From the NCBI GenBank assembly GCA_035048815.1, contig JAUCBN010000049.1, forward strand, positions 2,673,501 through 2,737,500: 64,000 bases of DNA, read 5' to 3'. The notes beneath the pieces were generated by a model. The model worked only from the letters and a program-made list of their open reading frames with translations. It made no database searches and was not told the DNA's origin. The stretch is from Abelmoschus esculentus (Eukaryota; Streptophyta; Magnoliopsida; Malvales; Malvaceae). Within the stretch, counting starts at the first letter, position 1; every line of letters starts with the position of its first letter. The position numbers were made by a program, and so were the translations under genes. Positions 33,561 to 46,854 of this stretch are shown here, one piece after another.

Positions 33561-36350
33561 TGTAACCCCCTTAGCCCGGCTTAGACGGAACCGACACTAA
33601 CGGGTTATACGGGGAATATCGAACCAAACCCGCGAAGGTCCAATTCGATAAACAACCTTGAAAACCGATATGTTTTTTTTCTTAACTAGATGCATAATTA
33701 AGTTCCTATGTGTGTCGAGGTCATGCATAACGAAAATGGAAACATTCGATTCACAATTGATCATTCAACTCGCATGTAAAACATAAGGACCAAAACGCAA
33801 ATAACTTTAATTCCTATAATAAACCGGAACTTCAATCTACCAAGGTTCAATTAAACATGCACATTAAAATTTAGATCAATCGGATCAGTATAGCATCACC
33901 AATTTCGTGTTTCAAAGTTTAGGGACCTAATTGTAAAGCTCACAAATCATAGGGACTAAAACCAACATTAATTTACCAATACGAATTTAAGTGAACATCA
34001 TGTATCAAGGTGATATTACAACTCAAAATGGTACACATGGCATCTATATACAATTACGAAAGAATATCAAATCTAATGTGCGTTTATAGCACTCAAATTG
34101 TCACTTTTGGGTCAGAGGTATCGATACCTTTGGTATAGGTATCGATACCCTAGCATGAAGCTTATAAAATAGGCCTTCGAAGCTCAATGGTATCGAAACA
34201 GCCTTAGGCAATATCGATACCCTGGAGACCAGTGGGGTAATTGCATCGAACCATGGTGCGATGCTGCCCAAAATTATGCCTGAGGTATCGATACCCCTGT
34301 TTCAGAAGCATAATTCGACCCTTTTCAAGTGTAGCATACAACCCAAACATGTCTAACAATTATTCCCAACTATATGCACACTTCCCTAGTCCCAATAAGC
34401 AATTAAAGCATGCAATCACCAACATCAAAAACCTCAAAATACCTATAGGCATGCTTCCTAAGTTGTGACCAATAATTAGAGGATCAAACAAGCTTAACAT
34501 CCATCAATAAGCCAACAACATTGCATTCCACCAAACATCAACCACTCAAGCAAGCTTAAAGGTTTTATTGTAAGTCTTTATTTGAAACCAAAGTTCACAT
34601 CTACGAGATTGGTTTACACATTGCCAAGCCCCAAATTATTTGCCAAAACATACCAAAAATGAGAAGACTTTTTCCCTTTGGTTCCCTTGCTCCGAATGTA
34701 GCTTCGAATGTCTCTGTTTTTCTGCAAAGATGAAAAGAGAGCTTAAGCAAAACATGTTTAGTGAGGAAGCTCTAAACAAGATCATCAATGCATCATATTA
34801 AAACCATATTTAAAAACCATAACTTATAATGCCTTTCTAAAACCAAGCATGCTTAACAAATCATGTTCATGATCATAATACTAAAAACCTTTCCTTGAGT
34901 AGCATGGCATTATTAATTCATTTCACAAATAATGCACAATGTTCCAAATTATTCCATGTATGTATATTGACTTTCTAGTGATCACTTAATGTGAACCTTA
35001 AGTTCACCGAATACACGAATCCATTGATTAGAGACCTTTAGTCTCGTCATGACACAAAGTCACCATTGGCATGGCACAAAGTCACCGTTGTTAGCTCTAC
35101 CACGTACGGTTGGACACATAGTCACCCTTATTATGTGTAGGCGGCTCTACCACGCACGGTCGAACACAAAGTCACCCTTGTTACGTGTTGACATTTTTCC
35201 TTTATTTCCATAATATTTATAGTGCACTCAATCCTAATGACATGTCATTTGTATTCGTATCTAAAGTTAGTGTCACTAAGCCAATATCAAGTTCAAGTAT
35301 GCATGCTAATTTGCTGCTCATAATGCATCCATAATGTGTTCAACAAATGAACCAAAAGTCATGCCCAATGACACCATCATATGTAAGGCAAATAACCACA
35401 TCATATTCTACTTCATTTTTCATGTTTCCATAAACCATGGATGTCTTTATAAACCATGCATTTTCAGCAATTAACACATGCATGCATCATTTCAAAAATC
35501 ATACTTATGCATTTCCAAAATCTCTCTAAATCATCATCATAAAATGTCGTTACCGAAAATAGCAGAAACTCACAATAATACATCAAAATCATTTACTTTA
35601 CTTACTCTTTAACTATGGAAAGTTTTCACACTATTCCATAGTCCCCAAAACAGAACCGAACCGTTGCGAAACACTTTTAATTCGAAATCACTCACCGATA
35701 AGCGAAACAAGCCCTCGCCGACGCTCCGACGGCAACACCAACGCACCAGCCACTTATGGACCTTCTTGCACTTCCTCTACAACATTAAAAATAGAGCATA
35801 TTCACATCATAACATGCTCAAAACAGCAACCACATTAAACCTCCACAAAACTATCAAAAACTTTGCTGGAAAGACTGAAAACTAAGCCGAAACTTATCCG
35901 AAACAACATCAGCAAGTAATTGAAGAAATTTGGAGAAGAAGATGGAGAGAAAATTTGAGAGAAAAGATGAGAAAATGGGAAATTACAAAAGAAAATGAAA
36001 ATAAGCTTTTTATTAAAATTAATTAAAACAATTTTGGTGGATAATCTTTAATTAAAAATAAATTGGGTTAATGGCCAATTAAACCCTTAAACTTTTCCAA
36101 AATCCACAATTTAGTCACTAGTACAAAATTAAGCCTAATTAAAAATCCAATTAAGGCTCAAAAATTTTCCTTTAACTTTAAAACACCATTTTTAATATTT
36201 TTAAACCTTTTTGCAAAATTATTACTTGTCCGACTAAATTATTATTATTTTAATTTTCCCAGAATTAATGAACTGAAGAATCCGATTCAACTTGAATCGA
36301 ATCCCCCAAATCAACACTCAAACTACTAACCCCAAAACCGGGATGTTACA
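33561..36350 (-). mobile_element. Solo LTR, 2790 bp, TSD GATTC
   Basis: It begins TGTAACCCCCTTAGCC and ends GGGATGTTACA, with the exact duplication GATTC at 33556-33560 and 36351-36355. No coding domains inside, so it is a solo LTR left by recombination between the two LTRs of a former element. The minus orientation is preferred because, read that way, it has a leader-like CT-rich stretch (35900-36000) and the same end order as the LTR at 48684-51460. It carries palindromes GGTATCGATACC at 34118-34300 and an imperfect repeat with CACAAAGTCACC (35040-35180). It sits in the copia leader, 8 bp before the copia gag start codon. Confidence 0.92.
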
Positions 36351-36358
36351 GATTCAGT

Positions 36359-39300
36359 ATGGCTACCATTGATAATTTCGGCAAGGATGCAGGTTCTGAG
36401 CAGTCTTTCTCCAACAAGCCGATCAACATTCAGTTGGATGACATTAACTTCCTTTTCTTAAAACAACAAGTCCTGTTGATGATGCGGGGCCATGGGCTTG
36501 AGGATTATCTCGATGGTTCAATTGTTCCTCCATCCAAATCCATTACTGATGCCACTGGAGCCATTGTTCGTACCCCCTTACACTCGCTTTCTTAAGCAAG
36601 ACAGGTCTCTTGCTTCTTGATTGTTGTTTACAGTGAGAACAAATGTTCTTCTTCATTTGGTAGGGGTCGAGTCTACAGCCGTCATCTAGAGTACTGTTGT
36701 TGCCTTATACTCTCAGCTATCCACCACTAAACTTATGCACCTTTATTGTCGTCTGCGAGCCATGAAAAAGACAGATCTCTAGATGCGGGAATATACTATG
36801 CAAATTATGGAGGTTTGCGATCTTCTGACAACTTATGGCAATCTAGTCTCTTCAGTCGAACATATTACCACTATTCTTAATGGATTATTCTCTGAATATG
36901 GTCCTTTTTTAGCTGTCATCTCTTCCATTTGAGAACCATATACGGTGACCGGTGTTGTTTCACTTTTGATTGATGATGCTGAAACTCGCTTGGTAGATCC
37001 ACTTGAATGCCCATCGGCATAAACAATACTCGGTTCTCTGATAATTCTTCTTCCAACCCGGACCTGCTGATGAGTGTTTAAAATAGTTAATATTTTGTGC
37101 TTAATTACTCCCTAATTCGATGAATTATGTTACTGATCTTAAGTGTTTTATTATATGCAGGACTCTGAATCTAGAAAATATACTTAAATAGCTGATTTTT
37201 GAAGTTTTTTTATTTTCTGGATCAATTCTGGATTCGTGGGCTCAACTTTGGGCTTGAAATCTGACGCGACATTTCATCAGTAGCTTCTAGAAGATGACGT
37301 CAGTAGGCGCGTGATAACTTATCCTCATTCAGATAGCTTATCAGCCACGTTTTGAACTTCAAATTAGGATTTATCTCTTTATAATTTGAATTTAAATATT
37401 TTTAGATTTATCTAGGATTTATCTCTTATTTTTAGGGTTTGTAAAAGGCTATAAATACCCACCTTGGGTAAGCCTAGAACTCATCTCTTCATTCATCTTT
37501 TAATCCTAGAGTTTTCTTTCCTCTTTTATTTTTCTTTCTTTATTTTTCTTTCTTTATTTTTACTTTATTTTATTTTATGTCGAGCATAATTTCTTCCATA
37601 ATTATGCTCGACTAAATTTTAATTAGCCAAGGGCTTAAGCAATGACTCGATCCAAATGTAAGGATTGAAAAGTACATCAATATCTTCGACTTTTTATTTC
37701 TTTATTTTTCTTTGAACTTATTTTAAAATTAAATTGATTTCAAAACTAAAGATTGACTTTAGTCAAGATTTTGATTTAATTACTTGTGTGGGAGGAAAGA
37801 TCAACTATTGAAGCAATCCGACTTCCTGGGAACATACTTAGCAAATTGATTGCTAAGAAGAAAACTAAGATTGGATCAATTATTATTGAAATAACAAATC
37901 GATTTAAATGATTTAAATGATTTTTCTACAAACATTGAGTTGGTGGATTAATCCATAAAATCAATATCAAAGATAGACTTGGGTATTCGGTTTAGAATTT
38001 TTGCTTCAAGGATAGAACCTTGAAAGCTAATTACCGACGTAAAATCCCGAAGTGAAAATCTTTTTCACAATGATCTATTTAAATCGAGTTAAAGCGAAAG
38101 ACTAAGGCTAGTTTTTATTATAATTAAATCAATTTCTTTATGTTATTTTCTTCAATTATTTAATTTCATTATATTCAACAACCCCTCTTTTAAACAAGCG
38201 TAATCAGAAAGTTTTTAGTCCCTGTGGGATCGACCCTTACTTTTCCTATACTATATTTAATTTTCTATTTATTATTTGAGAATAAGGATTTTATTTTGAC
38301 ACTACACGACGCGTGTCACCTGCATCGTCGAGTGCATCCACAATACTCTGGTGATCGTTATAAGGGTCGTCCTCGTCATCAATGCCAAGTTTGTGGCAAA
38401 TTATGTCACATGGCTGATCGTTGCTGGCATCATTTTGATCGAAACTATAAAAATAATTCTTCTTTGCCTCATGCTGCCCATTCCACTACTCAGGAGAATG
38501 CATGTTTTGTTCCTGAACCTGTTGAACTTCACTATAGCCTTTTGTTGCTACGGTTGCTCTTGATCTTGCCATGCCTCCTGTTGAATCTGATAACGCCTAG
38601 GTCAATACTCTTGTGACTGCCATTCCTGGATCTTCAGTTACCTAGTTTCAAGATTTTGGTGCTACGCACCATGTGACAAACACCACTCCTGCAACTTTAT
38701 CAACTCATCCTTATTTTGGTAGGGGAAATTTCTCATATGTGATGGTTCATCTCTATCTATTTTGTATATAGGTCATGCTACTTTTGCTACACCTACTCGA
38801 TATATGCATCTTTCTCACGTTTTACATGTCACAAATTACTCACAACCTACTGTCAGTATCTAAGTTCACAACAGATAATAATGTGTTCTTGGAATTTCAT
38901 GCCAATTCTTGTTGTGTGAAGGATGAAAACACAGGTGCTACAATCCTTTATGGAGCTTAGGCTGATGGCCTCTACTTCTTTACTGGTACAAACAACTCTC
39001 CTCAAGCAGCTACATGTGTAGCCACTACAACTACCCAAGCTTCCTTTTGGATATGGCATCAGTGTCTTGGCCATCCATCTAGTGATGTGCTTCGACTTGT
39101 ATTAAATAAATTTCTATAGATAGATCTACTATATGTACTGCGTGTCCACTAAGGAAGAGTCATGTTTTCCCTTTTACATCTTCTGATACTGTACAAACTT
39201 CACCATTTGAACTAGTTGAGGTTGATGTGTGGGAACCTGCACCCATTGTCTCTAATGGATACACATATTACATTTCCTTTGTGGACTTATACTCTCGTTA

Positions 39301-39960
39301 TTGTTGGGTATATTTGCTCAAAAATAAGTTTGATGTTATAGTTGCTTTCTCATTATTTTATGCTCTTGTGCAAAATCAATTTGGCACAACTATAAAAGCC
39401 ATACAACTGATGGTGGAGGTGAGTTTCAAACCATTGTCAGTTTTTTTACTTAGCATGACATTCAGCGACGAGTAACTTGTCCACACACCTCTCAACAAAA
39501 CGGATTAGTGGAACGAAAACACAAACATCTTGTTGAAACTGCTCTTACACTTCCTGCTCAGATCAATATGCCAATGAAATTTTAGGCTTATGCAATTCTT
39601 AATGTTATCTTATCAACAGGCTGCCTAAAAAATTTCTTGGTGATATCTCTTCATTTCAGAAACTTACCAATCGATCATCTGACTATAAGTTTCTCAAGGT
39701 GTTTGGCTGTGAATGTTATCCTCACCTACGCTCTTACAACACTTACAAGCTTGCCTTCAGATCCAAACCTTGCCTTTTTCTTAGATACTCTTTGATTCAT
39801 CATGGATATCTGTGTCTTGGTGATAAGTGTAGGTTATAAACCTCTCGAAGTGTTATCTTCAATGAACAAGTCTTCCCATTTGCTTCAACAAGAGTCAAAG
39901 TTGTCAGGCCATCACATTCCTCAGCCTCTATACCTATTGTTCCCACTGATGAGCATCCCA
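36359..39960 (+). pseudogene. Copia gag-integrase remnants
   Basis: Gag starts at 36359 (MATIDNFGKDAG) and is open to 36595; frame breaks follow. After the inserted LTR, a CCHC knuckle CQVCGKLCHMADRC (C-x2-C-x4-H-x4-C) lies near 38381-38425, then a pre-integrase piece FWIWHQCLGHPSSDVLRLVL (39050-39110), then the integrase core VDVWEPAPIVSNGYTYYISF (from about 39218) and NGLVERKHKHLVETAL near 39500 with the catalytic Glu. Stops abound. No reverse transcriptase is found before the 3' LTR. Confidence 0.85.
37068..38318 (+). mobile_element. Solo LTR, 1251 bp, TSD CCTGC
   Basis: It begins TGATGAGTGTTTAAAATAG and ends CACGACGCGTGTCA, with the exact duplication CCTGC at 37063-37067 and 38319-38323. 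A TATA-like CTATAAATACC is at 37450, and the end region has CCCTGTGGGATCGACCC, a stretch I associate with Athila/Tat-type LTRs. It contains no coding domain. It interrupts the copia gag. Confidence 0.92.
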
Positions 39961-40184
39961 CTCATCAATAGGGCCCTTCTACTACCACAGCTCAGCAAGC
40001 ATAAAGCTCAGCAAACAAACTTCCTAACAACTTGCAACGATTGTTAGCAATTTTAGAGAAAAATAGTTGTTAGGAAGTTGTTGTAAAGAGAGAGAGAATT
40101 CTCATTTTATATATATATAAATTCATGTTCTTTGAATGACAAAAATATAATCTTTTTTGTTAAATTTTTTTTAAAGGTTTTACA
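39960..40184 (+). repeat. Copia 3' LTR
   Basis: It aligns to 33305-33528 from about CACAGCTCAGCAAGC to the final GGTTTTACA. The first 25-30 bases have diverged, so the left limit is approximate and no clear polypurine tract is left. Confidence 0.8.
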
Positions 40185-40194
40185 TGGTGTCCTA

Positions 40195-41475
40195 CATTTT
40201 CTGTCAGGGCTTGAATAGAAATTTTCAAATCATCTTCAGAGGTAAGAGTAGGTTGTGGATCCAGCAGAACATGTATTGTATCTTCTGAGATATATGGTTG
40301 AATATCTTCCTCCATTGAATTTAATTGCTTAAGTTTGCATTAATGACCAGGGATGAATTTATTTTCATATCTGAAGCAGAGGTTGTTGGCTCTTCTAAAC
40401 TCAAGGAAAGATTATTTAGGATGGATTATAAATTTTTGAAGAGGTTTAGTAGGGGGCAAAATAGGTATGATGGACTTGGTAGGTAGCTGAGAGGAGTAAA
40501 GTGCAGATTTAGAAGTAAACTTTTGTTTTCTTGCTTCTACCTCCATTGTTAATTCGTAAACTTTGCTTAAGTTTGCATTGATGACCAGGGATGAATTTAT
40601 TGAAGGACTTTAACTCTTAATCATATGTCTTCTTTAAGGTCACTCACAAAACTGGAGACAAAGTAACTCTCATCCAAAGAGGGATTATACTGGAGCATAT
40701 AGGGCTTAAGTTCATCAAATTTCTCATGGTAATTCTCTACAGAAATCTTTTGAATCATCTGATTAAATTCCTCAATTGTATCAATAATTTTTTTGGTAGC
40801 AAATCTGTGACATAAATCTGTAGTGAAGTCTTGTCATGTAGCCTTGTGTTTCTACATAATAGAGCCATCGAACCAAGTTTCAGCTTTTCCAATGAGATAC
40901 ATAGTTGCTAACTTTAAACGCTGATCAGCAGGAACATCAAAGATAACAAAATACTTCTCATATTTACGAAGCCAACTCCTTTTATTATCCCCATCAAAGA
41001 ACTGGAGGTCAACCTTGGATTTAAACTTAAAAGAGTGCCACTGATGTGTGAAGGTATCGGGTTCTGTGAAGGGTAACTCTTGAAGAAGTGAAGTGTCACC
41101 TTTATCTGACCATTAAAGATCAAGCTTCAGTTTTTCACGAGCCAAGGAAGCACCTTAAGTTCGAGAAGCTAATAATCCTGATTCATCAAGCTTCAGTGTA
41201 TAACGCTCTTTATCATCTATAACAATAAGGTGTACTGGTCTTTTACCTTCCTGTTGATTTGTTGTAGGGGCTGAAAAAGGTTGGATCTTTTCAGGAGTTT
41301 TAGAATTTTCACGTTCAGCTACTCGTGTCACCAAAGTAATGAGATTTCTTAAATCAGTCTGTGTGTTTTCCATTGTAGTCTTAAACTGGTCCAAGCGAGA
41401 TTCGAGATTGCTATTACTCACTTTCATCTCATCAAGTTGCTTTTGAATCACATTCAAGTCGACTGAGACTGTCAT
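40195..41475 (-). pseudogene. Gypsy gag remnant
   Basis: The start Met at 41475 follows the primer site by about 45 bp, as usual for gag. Residues 1-106 (41475-41155) form a coiled-coil-like N terminus (DLNVIQKQLDEMKVSNSNLE). Further on, a retrotransposon gag core is readable with breaks: QFFDGDNKRSWLRKYEKYF, KLATMYLIGKAETWFDG, then LRDELKPYMLQYNP-like sequence. Stops and frame changes occur at about 41110 and 40865. It ends where the copia TSD begins. Confidence 0.75.
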
Positions 41476-41748
41476 TTGCTAAGGTCTCTTTTTTTACCCA
41501 GGGTGAAGGTGGATCAGGGGCTGAAATCTAATACCAATTTATAATGGTTGGTTACTTTTGAAAGAAAGGGTTTAACGAAAAGATAAAATAAGATTGAAGA
41601 AGAAGAAAATGCTCTTATATTCAGTACTAAAAGCATCACAATTACAACTCATTTGCCATATATACTGATGTAAGGATTCCAGAACTGTATCCTCGATTTG
41701 GTATTGTGTTTTGGGAGCTAATGATTATCGTTACAGCTAAGTTGCACA

Positions 41749-42696
41749 AATAATAATTATATTAAATATAATAAAGATTAAATTTTTGTAATTCATATAT
41801 AATAAAGATTAAAATTATAATTATATTAAATAATAGTTATAATTATAGTTATTTAAATTTATTTTTAATAAATTTTAAATTATTTTTTAATAATTAGATT
41901 AGAAATTTATTAAAATTAAATGACTAAATTGATAAAATTTTAACTTTATACTTTAAATTAAGAAAAAATCAATATCTAAAATAATAAAATTAAAAATTAG
42001 CACGGTTGAAATGGATATTTACTCATCCTTATTTAAAACTTGTGTGAAGAAGCAATAAAACAAGTTAAAATAGGTTACAAATACTTTCTAAGTTCAGAAG
42101 TATCAAAGTTTATATTAGTTTAATAGTTTTTAAAATCTTGCTCACAAAAAAGATAGAGATTTCAATTTTCTTTTAAGTAAATTTATTTGTGGATGTCCCT
42201 GATAATCTTTGACTGTCCTCAATAAAATTTAACAGTCCGCGGTAAAGTTAAAACGTCCTTCAACCATCTTTATACTGTCCTCGTCCCAGGGACGCGAGAT
42301 GACCTCTTCTTGGAATACCCGCGCTTCATAGCTTTACAATTTAATCAAGTGGCGGATCTAAAAATATTTATGAGGGTGAAGACAAATCAAAATATCTTTT
42401 AGGATGAGCAAAAGTCATAAAATCACAAAAAATTTTAGGGTGGGCACCATGTGCATCCTCCGCTGGTTTAGTCCCTCGGAAAAATGTTCCTCGACAGTGA
42501 GGGTGACCCTTGCTTTGTAAAGTCACTGACTCAGTCAAAATCCTTTGCTTAATGTACATGTAATATAAGAAACGAAAGACGAATCTTGTAACTTCTGTAT
42601 TTCATTTGTTGCTAAGATCGTTGGCATTACTACGTAGAAACTGCTTCAAAAAGATATCAGAACTGTTGTAAACAAAGGCTAAACGATAATAAACGT
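41749..42696. other. Spacer between gypsy fragment and nucleoside hydrolase
   Basis: AT-rich up to about 42180. A GC-richer patch at 42240-42330 (CCCAGGGACGCGAGATGACC) follows. The part right of 42560 probably holds the 3' untranslated region of the hydrolase gene, which ends at 42697. No poly(A) signal was fixed. Confidence 0.4.
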
Positions 42697-45600
42697 TTAC
42701 AACTTCTGATTATGGTCAATGTTCATACTTTCAGGTCCTAAAGTCCACAGTCTTTCCTGATCATGAAAGCTTCCCAGAACAGCAGATTGTCTGGGATCAC
42801 CTAAGACCCTAGTGAAATGGTCGTAATATGCCTCCGGATTAATGTTTTCCAAAACATGAACTTGTTTCCCTTGTTCTTCATCAATGCTTATCTCTCCGGC
42901 CGTTTTAAGGTCTCTATCTGCCAAGACCTTAAGAGCCATGGACATAAATGTCTGGTTTAGATGTGAATTTTCAGACAAGATTACTGCACCAAGGATCTCT
43001 CCCAAAAATATATCCTGCAAAGAGACAAAGTTGTTTCAATCGAATCTAAGTTCTTTTGCATCCGTAAGTTGCATGGAAAGAATGCCATGTATGTGCTTGA
43101 AGGTTTCTGAAATTACCATGTGAAAATATCTATAATACTCCTGTTTTAATTGCCAAAGTCTCGAAAGTAAACGTTTGGCGAACACAAGTTCAGGAGTCTG
43201 AGTTGTTGCATTCATCCTGATAAGAATCGTGTTGAAGGAATTAACACTTCTTTGCATCTGAAGTGGAATGAGTGTGATGTTCACAGATGAAGTGAAAACT
43301 TCCTTTGCAGCTAAAGGATCGAGAAACATGTTAAATTCTGCGTATTCATTCGAGCGGACCGTGAAAACATTTCCTTTGCTATGGTCATTGGCTTTGACTA
43401 TGTGTCCTCCAACAATGTATACTCCCTGCATCAGAAAATATATGTGATCAATGCCATCATTGGGAGACTGAAATCTCTGTTATCACTTAATTTACCTGAA
43501 TCACTGAGCTTGCATTCTCTGATAGAATGATCTGTGCTAAATTAGTCAAAGGTCCATTTGTCAATACAGTGATCTTTGATCCTGGATCCAATGAGTCCAC
43601 TATAGACTTCCAAACATCCCGTGCTGATGGTTGCCTGAGTTCGGGATTATCAGTGTCTCTAGGAGCTCCAAACTTGACAGAGTTTTCTGCTGTGTATCTG
43701 AAAAGTCATTAGAAGGCCAGTAGGCCACATTTTTAACTTGATATCGTTTTCGAGTTGTTATCATAGTATTATTTATAATTTTACCTTCTAGGACTTCGAG
43801 GTAAATCACGAGCGAGTCCATATAGTGTGTCGGAGTCCAAGTAACCACCACTACCATGAGGGATAGCTTTGGAATACTTGCAGTCTCCAATAGCAGAGAA
43901 AGATGGATTGACTTGCCCAAGTGCAAATGCTTCACCAAGACCAACCGGAATGTCATCGCGGCCCATCATATGTAGTATATCATATACAACATCAATCGTT
44001 GCAGGAGTTGCCCAGCCTGTTGGGGTGATTAGTATTCCCTAGTTGAACATAGAAATACCAATCACCAGGAACTTCAGTAAGCCTGAACATTAGTAATGCT
44101 TAAACATAATTTACAGAACATTGTCATATTTGTTCAATTTAAAGCTGCAGATGCTTAACTCATGAGATCTGCAGTCTAAATTGAGGTTAGACCTAGCAAA
44201 TCCAATCCGACATAAACTACCTTGAGGTCGATTAATTCCACGGGTAACTTGAGGAGATATAAGAGAGCTAGAAAGTCTCCAGCACTCATATCCATGTCGA
44301 AAACAGTCGGTTTTCCTCTCATTCTCTTCCCGAAATTTGGTTTATAAAAAACCTCCTTATAGAAAGGGTATTGCCTTCTGATGTCAAACCTTCCAGTTCT
44401 CTCAGGGCTATTTATAACCTGCAATTCAGTTCCAAAAATTCAGTTCCAACAACAGAATGATGTTATTGATAAAATATGTATAGGTACTTACATGGAGAAA
44501 ATTTTTGTAAAATGCTCTCTCAAGTGAGCTCTCCTTATCAGAATTTGCTTTAGCCTTCACTGCAATGAGAACACGCACGGAATCCTCTCCAGTATCTTCT
44601 TTCGTGTATCCATCCTGTTAGCAGCATTGTGTAATTCTGTAAGGTGTGAGAAGTATAACCTATACATAAAAGCTTACATGTATGATGTATCATGTGCATG
44701 TAATGCCTAAACTTTGTATGATCAGCTAGACTGCTAGAGTATGTACTGGTAATACCTGACATATTCCTTTTCCTTTCTGAAGGCAAAAGGGATCCTGCAT
44801 TCCCATTTGAACATGGCCAGTATGAACCCCATTCTGGTGTACATTAAACTTTGGCATTGAATACCCTGTAATCAGTGGATTCGAGCCGTCTAATGCTCCA
44901 TAAGGTTGATTCGAGGTAACGACCGTAATGTCCATATATTGCATCTCTGCAAACTCATTTTCTACATTATGATAGTGAGAGTTGCGCATTATAGATAGTG
45001 CTACACCAACCAGAAAAGTGTCCCACATACAATATTGCTGCCAACATTTCATCAGTCACTTAGTTGGATGTCTACAAACGGGAAGCACGAACGACAAAGA
45101 TTTCGAGGGACGTTACCTCATGAAATATGTTACTTAACCAGGTATCACGAATAATCTTTAAAGCTTGGAAGCAATATTTTGCCTCATAAGTATCCTGTCT
45201 CCTTTCAAACTCCATGAAGAAACTCTTACTTACAGGAATGGTATTTGTTGCATCTAGAGGAATAAGTGTAAATGGGATACCAGAATGCAAAACCTGCTCA
45301 AAAGAAAAGATTCGAGTACCGGCTAAAAACTAGTTCATGAATGCCAAACAAAAACAATCAAATGAATACCTTGTAGGCAGCAAAAGGATCTGAAAATATA
45401 TTGAACTCGGCGTATGGATTGCTATCTTGTGGATACAAATTACCGATACCAGAACATTCCGTTACATTGTCCGAACCCTCATTCTTTAGACAGTTTGGTC
45501 TAACAGAACCTCCCATGGCATAAATGTGTTTGACATTTTTCTTCAAATGAGGATTGTTCATACGAAAGATGGCAAAGTTTGTATGTGCTCCCATGAGAAA

Positions 45601-46854
45601 CACAGTTGTAGGACCTGAAGATATTGCATCTATCATCACTTGTTGTGCTGTCGGTTGCTGAAGAGGAGTATATCTCCTGCCACCCTATGACATGTAGAGA
45701 AGCACAATATGTCACTATAACTTGAAACACAGATTAAATCGGAGTATATTAAACGCTTAAACACGATCGAATCTACATCCTCCTCGATATTGAAAGAGTA
45801 ATCATGCCAACCGAGCTAAACCGCGTCAGCACTCAACACCCTTGTCATTGAAAACAATAATTCGGAGCTGCAATCGAGTAAAGGAAATGGGTACCTGTGG
45901 CAGGAAAGCTTTTCTAAGGCCATAGTTAGAATTGACATCAAGACGCCCTCTTTGTGCCACAGGAATTGCTTGTCTATATCTACATTCTCCAGCCGTTGAC
46001 GTTCCCTGACAAATAAAAAAGTTGTCAACACCACATGGCCAATTAGCTAGTTGACAACACATGGCATGCTTTTATCGGTCAATCGAAAAGTTCGAAAGAT
46101 GATCCTCTACCTGGTCAATTATAGGTTGATAGCCACCAACATTTGGAAAGATAGTGCCATCACCAAAAATGCCACCTTCACCTCCAATTCCCACAGGAAC
46201 ATCATCACGGCCCATCATGAATAGAATATCATATATATGGTTAATGGCATGCCCTGCTTCACTCCATCCATTTGTGTTCACTGTAATTGCCTGCCAATGA
46301 TTACTCCATTGAAATGGTAATGTTTAGATAAGAATTCACTCACTTTTAGACTTTTTTATCTTTACTTCTTTGTAGATAAACAATGACCAACTATGTAGCA
46401 TATTGCTTTAAATAGTGATTGATGTTGATATTCAAAGAAGAGAGGGAACTGTTGTGAATAAACAATAGCAAGTCTGATGTTGATCATACAAAGAGAGAGC
46501 CGGAAATGATCGTCGTCCCCACGTACACTTACATCTAAGATACCGTCCTCTTTGAGTACCTACGAACTCAATGTAAGTGTATATGTGGGCAACGGTCGTA
46601 TTCCGGTGTGTAAAACGACATCGGAGAAACGTTCTAAGACCCTGTATTTACTTTACCTGCAGATCAAATTGCTTTCTGTCCTGCTTCAAGAGATAAAGGA
46701 GAGCGGAAACATCATCGGTATCAACATCTGTATCGACCAGAATCCGATGAGGCCGACAACAACCATCACGAACCACCAAGCTAACTAAAGCTCCCAGACT
46801 ACCGACCAAGGCTACTGCCCATATTATCACTATGATCACTCTAACAAAGATCAT
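42697..46854 (-). CDS. Two-domain nucleoside hydrolase (NSH3-like, apoplastic)
   Basis: Twelve exons on the minus strand: 46657-46854, 46111-46290, 45895-46005, 45370-45684, 45117-45293, 44756-45037, 44492-44614, 44221-44418, 43785-44038, 43496-43697, 43117-43425 and 42697-43014. All have GT-AG borders. Lengths sum to 2667 bp, an open 888-residue frame, close to Arabidopsis NSH3. A hydrophobic N-terminal segment (residues 2-28) suggests secretion. Hydrolase domain 1 has DTDVDTDD (41-48), the calcium and ribose site, and NPYAEFN (252-258). Domain 2 starts near 500 with DMDMSAGD (503-510) and later EYAEFNMFLDPLAAK. The family hydrolyses the N-glycosidic bond of nucleosides; NSH3 acts on inosine and adenosine outside the cell. 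By family knowledge, domain 1 is the better candidate for activity since its Asp cluster is complete. Confidence 0.93.

Larger units (their letters stand above)
33305..40184 (+). mobile_element. Ty1/copia element, TSD TGGTG, holding two solo LTRs
   Basis: The 5' LTR is 33305-33528 and the 3' LTR about 39960-40184. They share long blocks such as CGATTGTTAGCAATTTT and TTTAAAGGTTTTACA. The exact duplication TGGTG flanks the element (33300-33304 and 40185-40189). Without the two inner insertions the element is about 2.8 kb. Order inside: primer site, gag, CCHC knuckle, GAG-pre-integrase, integrase core, then directly the 3' LTR. Reverse transcriptase and RNase H are missing, so it was deleted or was a non-autonomous copy. 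Integrase-before-RT order identifies copia. Confidence 0.9.
32930..41748 (-). mobile_element. Ty3/gypsy fragment (gag-protease), split by a copia element
   Basis: Read on the minus strand: a possible LTR at about 41548-41748 (TGTGCAACTTAGC ... GTAACCAACCA), a primer site near 41521-41539 (TTGGTATTAGATTT, matching initiator tRNA-Met type), gag from 41475 to about 40190, then after the copia insertion the aspartic protease from 33299 to about 33000. The protease reads LVYSDSTHSFVT (expected LVDSGSTHSF), then INGENC and MGGTNMILGVDWM. No reverse transcriptase, integrase or 3' LTR follows, so the element is truncated. Joining 40190 to 33299 across one TGGTG copy restores continuity, which shows that copia inserted into this element. 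Confidence 0.8.

Noticed and set aside
37068..38318. Non-autonomous complete element rather than solo LTR
   Set aside because: There is one pair of TG...CA ends with one TSD and no internal repeat of the ends, so a single LTR explains it better.
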